Source of the DNA: Clostridiaceae bacterium
GTDB taxonomy: Bacteria > Bacillota > Clostridia > Saccharofermentanales > UBA5734
Direction of reading: 5' to 3'
Length of the DNA stretch: 6,156 nt
Assembly: GCA_012511525.1 (NCBI GenBank)
Contig: JAAZFW010000545.1
Location: forward strand, 1-6,156
The number at the start of each line of letters is the position of its first letter. The first letter of the stretch is position 1. The notes under the pieces are model-generated. The model was not told where the DNA came from and ran no database searches. It saw only the letters and a list, made by a program, of their open reading frames with translations. The position numbers and the translations under genes were made by a program. Positions 4,710 through 6,156 of this stretch are shown one piece after another.

Positions 4710-6156
4710 CAGATCGGTTGCGTATTCTGCCCGGCTGCCGGCAGCGCCTGTTCGTCTGCGTCCGGCCTGACCAGGTCCTCATCGCGAACCACCTTGTACG
4801 CCTTGGTGTCCCCGAGATCGGAACTCTCGTCTGGCTGATCGCGTTCCAGGATCCGGTCAAGCAGTCGGGCACCTTGCTTTTTTTCCAATTGGGTCAGGTC
4901 GCTGTCAGCCAGGCCCATTTCCTGGGCCATGGCGCGCAGCTCTTCGGCCGCGGCAAGGTGCAGCGGGTCGACCGGCGGACAGTTCTGCCGGCAGGCGTTA
5001 AGCGCATCTTGCATCACTTTTCGGGCAATCGGGATCATCACGGTGAATTCCGTGCCTTTTCCCAGCGTACTGGCAACACTGATCTTGCCGTTGTGCAGCT
5101 CGACCAGTTCGCGGGCGATCGACAAACCGAGTCCGGTTCCGCCAAACATGCGCGAACCGGTCATGTCTACCCGGTAAAAGCGGTTGAAAATCCTGGGCAG
5201 GTGCTCTTTGTCGATGCCAAAACCCGTATCGGCTACCTTGACATACACGTCGTCAACCAGATAGCTGATATAGACTTTGACCGACCCGCCCTTTTCGGTG
5301 TACTTGATGGCGTTGCTGACCAGGTTGGTGATGACACGCTCCATCGCGGTCCGGTCGACAAAAACGAGCGGGATCCGCGTCAGGGTGTAACAGGACATGT
5401 CGATCGCCTTGTCCTGGGCCTGGTGCTGCATCCTGTCGACGACCTGGCGGACGACCTGGGTGAAGTCCAATAGCTCCAGGCGGACCCGGATGCCGCGGCT
5501 GTCGATACTTGACAGCAAGAGCAGATCCTCGACCAGGCGTTCCATGCGCAGCGCGTCGTCGTGAATGCGCCAGATATCCTTACGCACCGCATCGCCGTTC
5601 TTTTCGGCCAGTCCCCACTCCAGCAGGGATTCCGAATAGGTCTTGATCGTTGTCAGCGGCGTCTTGAGCTCATGGGAGACGTTGGCGACGAATTCCTTGC
5701 GCTGTTTCTCCTCACGTTCCTGATCGGTGATGTCCTGCAGCACGACAATGTTGCCCGCACGGCGTCCCTCGTCGAAGCGGGACTCCTTCAGCCGGATACG
5801 CAAAATCCGCTCGGCGTGCTGGATCATGCCGCTGATCTGCCGGTTGCCCAGCAACGCGGCCGCCTGGATGCCGTTTTCCTGCCCGTAGCGGCTGATAAAA
5901 TCGGACAGAGATTCGGGAACAGGGTCTGGCGAGAGCATCTTGCGCGCCGCGGGATTCGAATTGATCCGGACGCCGTCACTGCTGTAGGCGATGACCCCGA
6001 CATCGAGATCGGCAAGAATGGCCTCCGACTTGTTTCGCTCGTCGATAAACTGGCTGACCATCGAGGCCATCTCACGATCCTTGCGCTGGCGGTAACGCCG
6101 GTTCCGCCAGCCGCAGCCAACAAGCATCAGCAAGAAGGCAAGCAGGAACGCCGCAC
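4709..6156 (-). CDS. walK: WalK/PhoR-like sensor histidine kinase (N-terminus missing)
   Basis: The reading frame is open to the window edge, so the true start lies beyond 6156. Residue numbers here count from the TTG codon at 6133-6131. The visible part starts in a membrane helix (AAFLLAFLLMLVGCGW) followed by a basic stretch (RNRRYRQRK). Next come a PAS-like sensor domain (about 34-135), a HisKA domain with SHELKTPL (phosphorylated H154, and E155/T158 of the ExxT phosphatase motif), and a HATPase_c domain with N-box NLVSNAIKYT (271-280), G1 DTGFGI (302-307), F-box IFNRFYRVD and G2 GGTGLGL (331-337). All catalytic motifs are intact. It should autophosphorylate and pass phosphate to an OmpR-type regulator, presumably encoded upstream. 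The WalK name rests on the neighbouring walJ and rlmH; domain order alone also fits PhoR. A HAMP domain is not evident, and about 105 residues follow the ATPase domain. The gene ends 12 nt before murA. Confidence 0.88.
   Translation of the reverse strand, partial: AAFLLAFLLMLVGCGWRNRRYRQRKDREMASMVSQFIDERNKSEAILADLDVGVIAYSSDGVRINSNPAARKMLSPDPVPESLSDFISRYGQENGIQAAALLGNRQISGMIQHAERILRIRLKESRFDEGRRAGNIVVLQDITDQEREEKQRKEFVANVSHELKTPLTTIKTYSESLLEWGLAEKNGDAVRKDIWRIHDDALRMERLVEDLLLLSSIDSRGIRVRLELLDFTQVVRQVVDRMQHQAQDKAIDMSCYTLTRIPLVFVDRTAMERVITNLVSNAIKYTEKGGSVKVYISYLVDDVYVKVADTGFGIDKEHLPRIFNRFYRVDMTGSRMFGGTGLGLSIARELVELHNGKISVASTLGKGTEFTVMIPIARKVMQDALNACRQNCPPVDPLHLAAAEELRAMAQEMGLADSDLTQLEKKQGARLLDRILERDQPDESSDLGDTKAYKVVRDEDLVRPDADEQALPAAGQNTQPI

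Noticed and set aside
4735..4744. Perfect 10-bp palindrome CTGCCGGCAG
   Set aside because: It lies within the last codons of the kinase gene, has no loop or T-run, and is expected by chance in GC-rich coding DNA.
4424..5473. 349-codon open frame on the plus strand across murA and the kinase gene
   Set aside because: It is antisense to two genes with clear family motifs. The translation has no recognisable domain and is rich in His, Asp and Gln as expected from the complement of GC-rich coding DNA.

Overview
The window reads as core chromosomal sequence of a Bacillota (Firmicutes) bacterium with moderately high G+C (judged by eye, somewhat over half). The reasons are the gene set (a WalK-type kinase, MurA, a WalJ-type metallo-hydrolase and RlmH together), strong AGGAGG-type ribosome binding sites and free use of TTG and GTG starts. 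The sequence alone does not fix a genus. All genes lie on the minus strand, so transcription runs from high to low coordinates.

Region 1 (6156 down to 2167) is a compact four-gene cluster. It starts with the 3' part of a sensor histidine kinase (walK-like, N-terminus outside the window), followed by murA (first committed step of peptidoglycan synthesis), a WalJ/YycJ-type metallo-beta-lactamase-fold protein and rlmH (23S rRNA methyltransferase). The junctions are a 12-nt gap with a strong Shine-Dalgarno sequence, a one-base TGATG overlap and a 10-base overlap (4 bases if a TTG start is used). This points to one transcript with coupled translation. In the well-known Bacillus layout walH and walI sit between walK and walJ; here murA holds that place.

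Region 2 (2166 to 1966) is a 201-base spacer. It has no gene and no clear intrinsic terminator. It carries a plausible sigma-A type promoter (TTGCTT, 17 nt, TAAAAT), an inverted repeat just upstream of the -35 box, and two hairpins in the predicted leader, the second abutting the start region of the next gene.

Region 3 (1965 down to 1) holds an ABC exporter half-transporter and the first 27 codons of a second one, overlapping by 20 bases. The first subunit has Asp where the catalytic Glu normally follows Walker B, the mark of the degenerate half of a heterodimeric type IV ABC exporter. The overlapping downstream gene is presumably the catalytically competent partner.

I found no mobile element, CRISPR array, RNA gene or clearly new system. 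The points most worth checking are the murA-for-walHI arrangement, the kinase architecture (no evident HAMP, about 105-residue C-terminal tail), and the promoter/leader structures ahead of the exporter pair.
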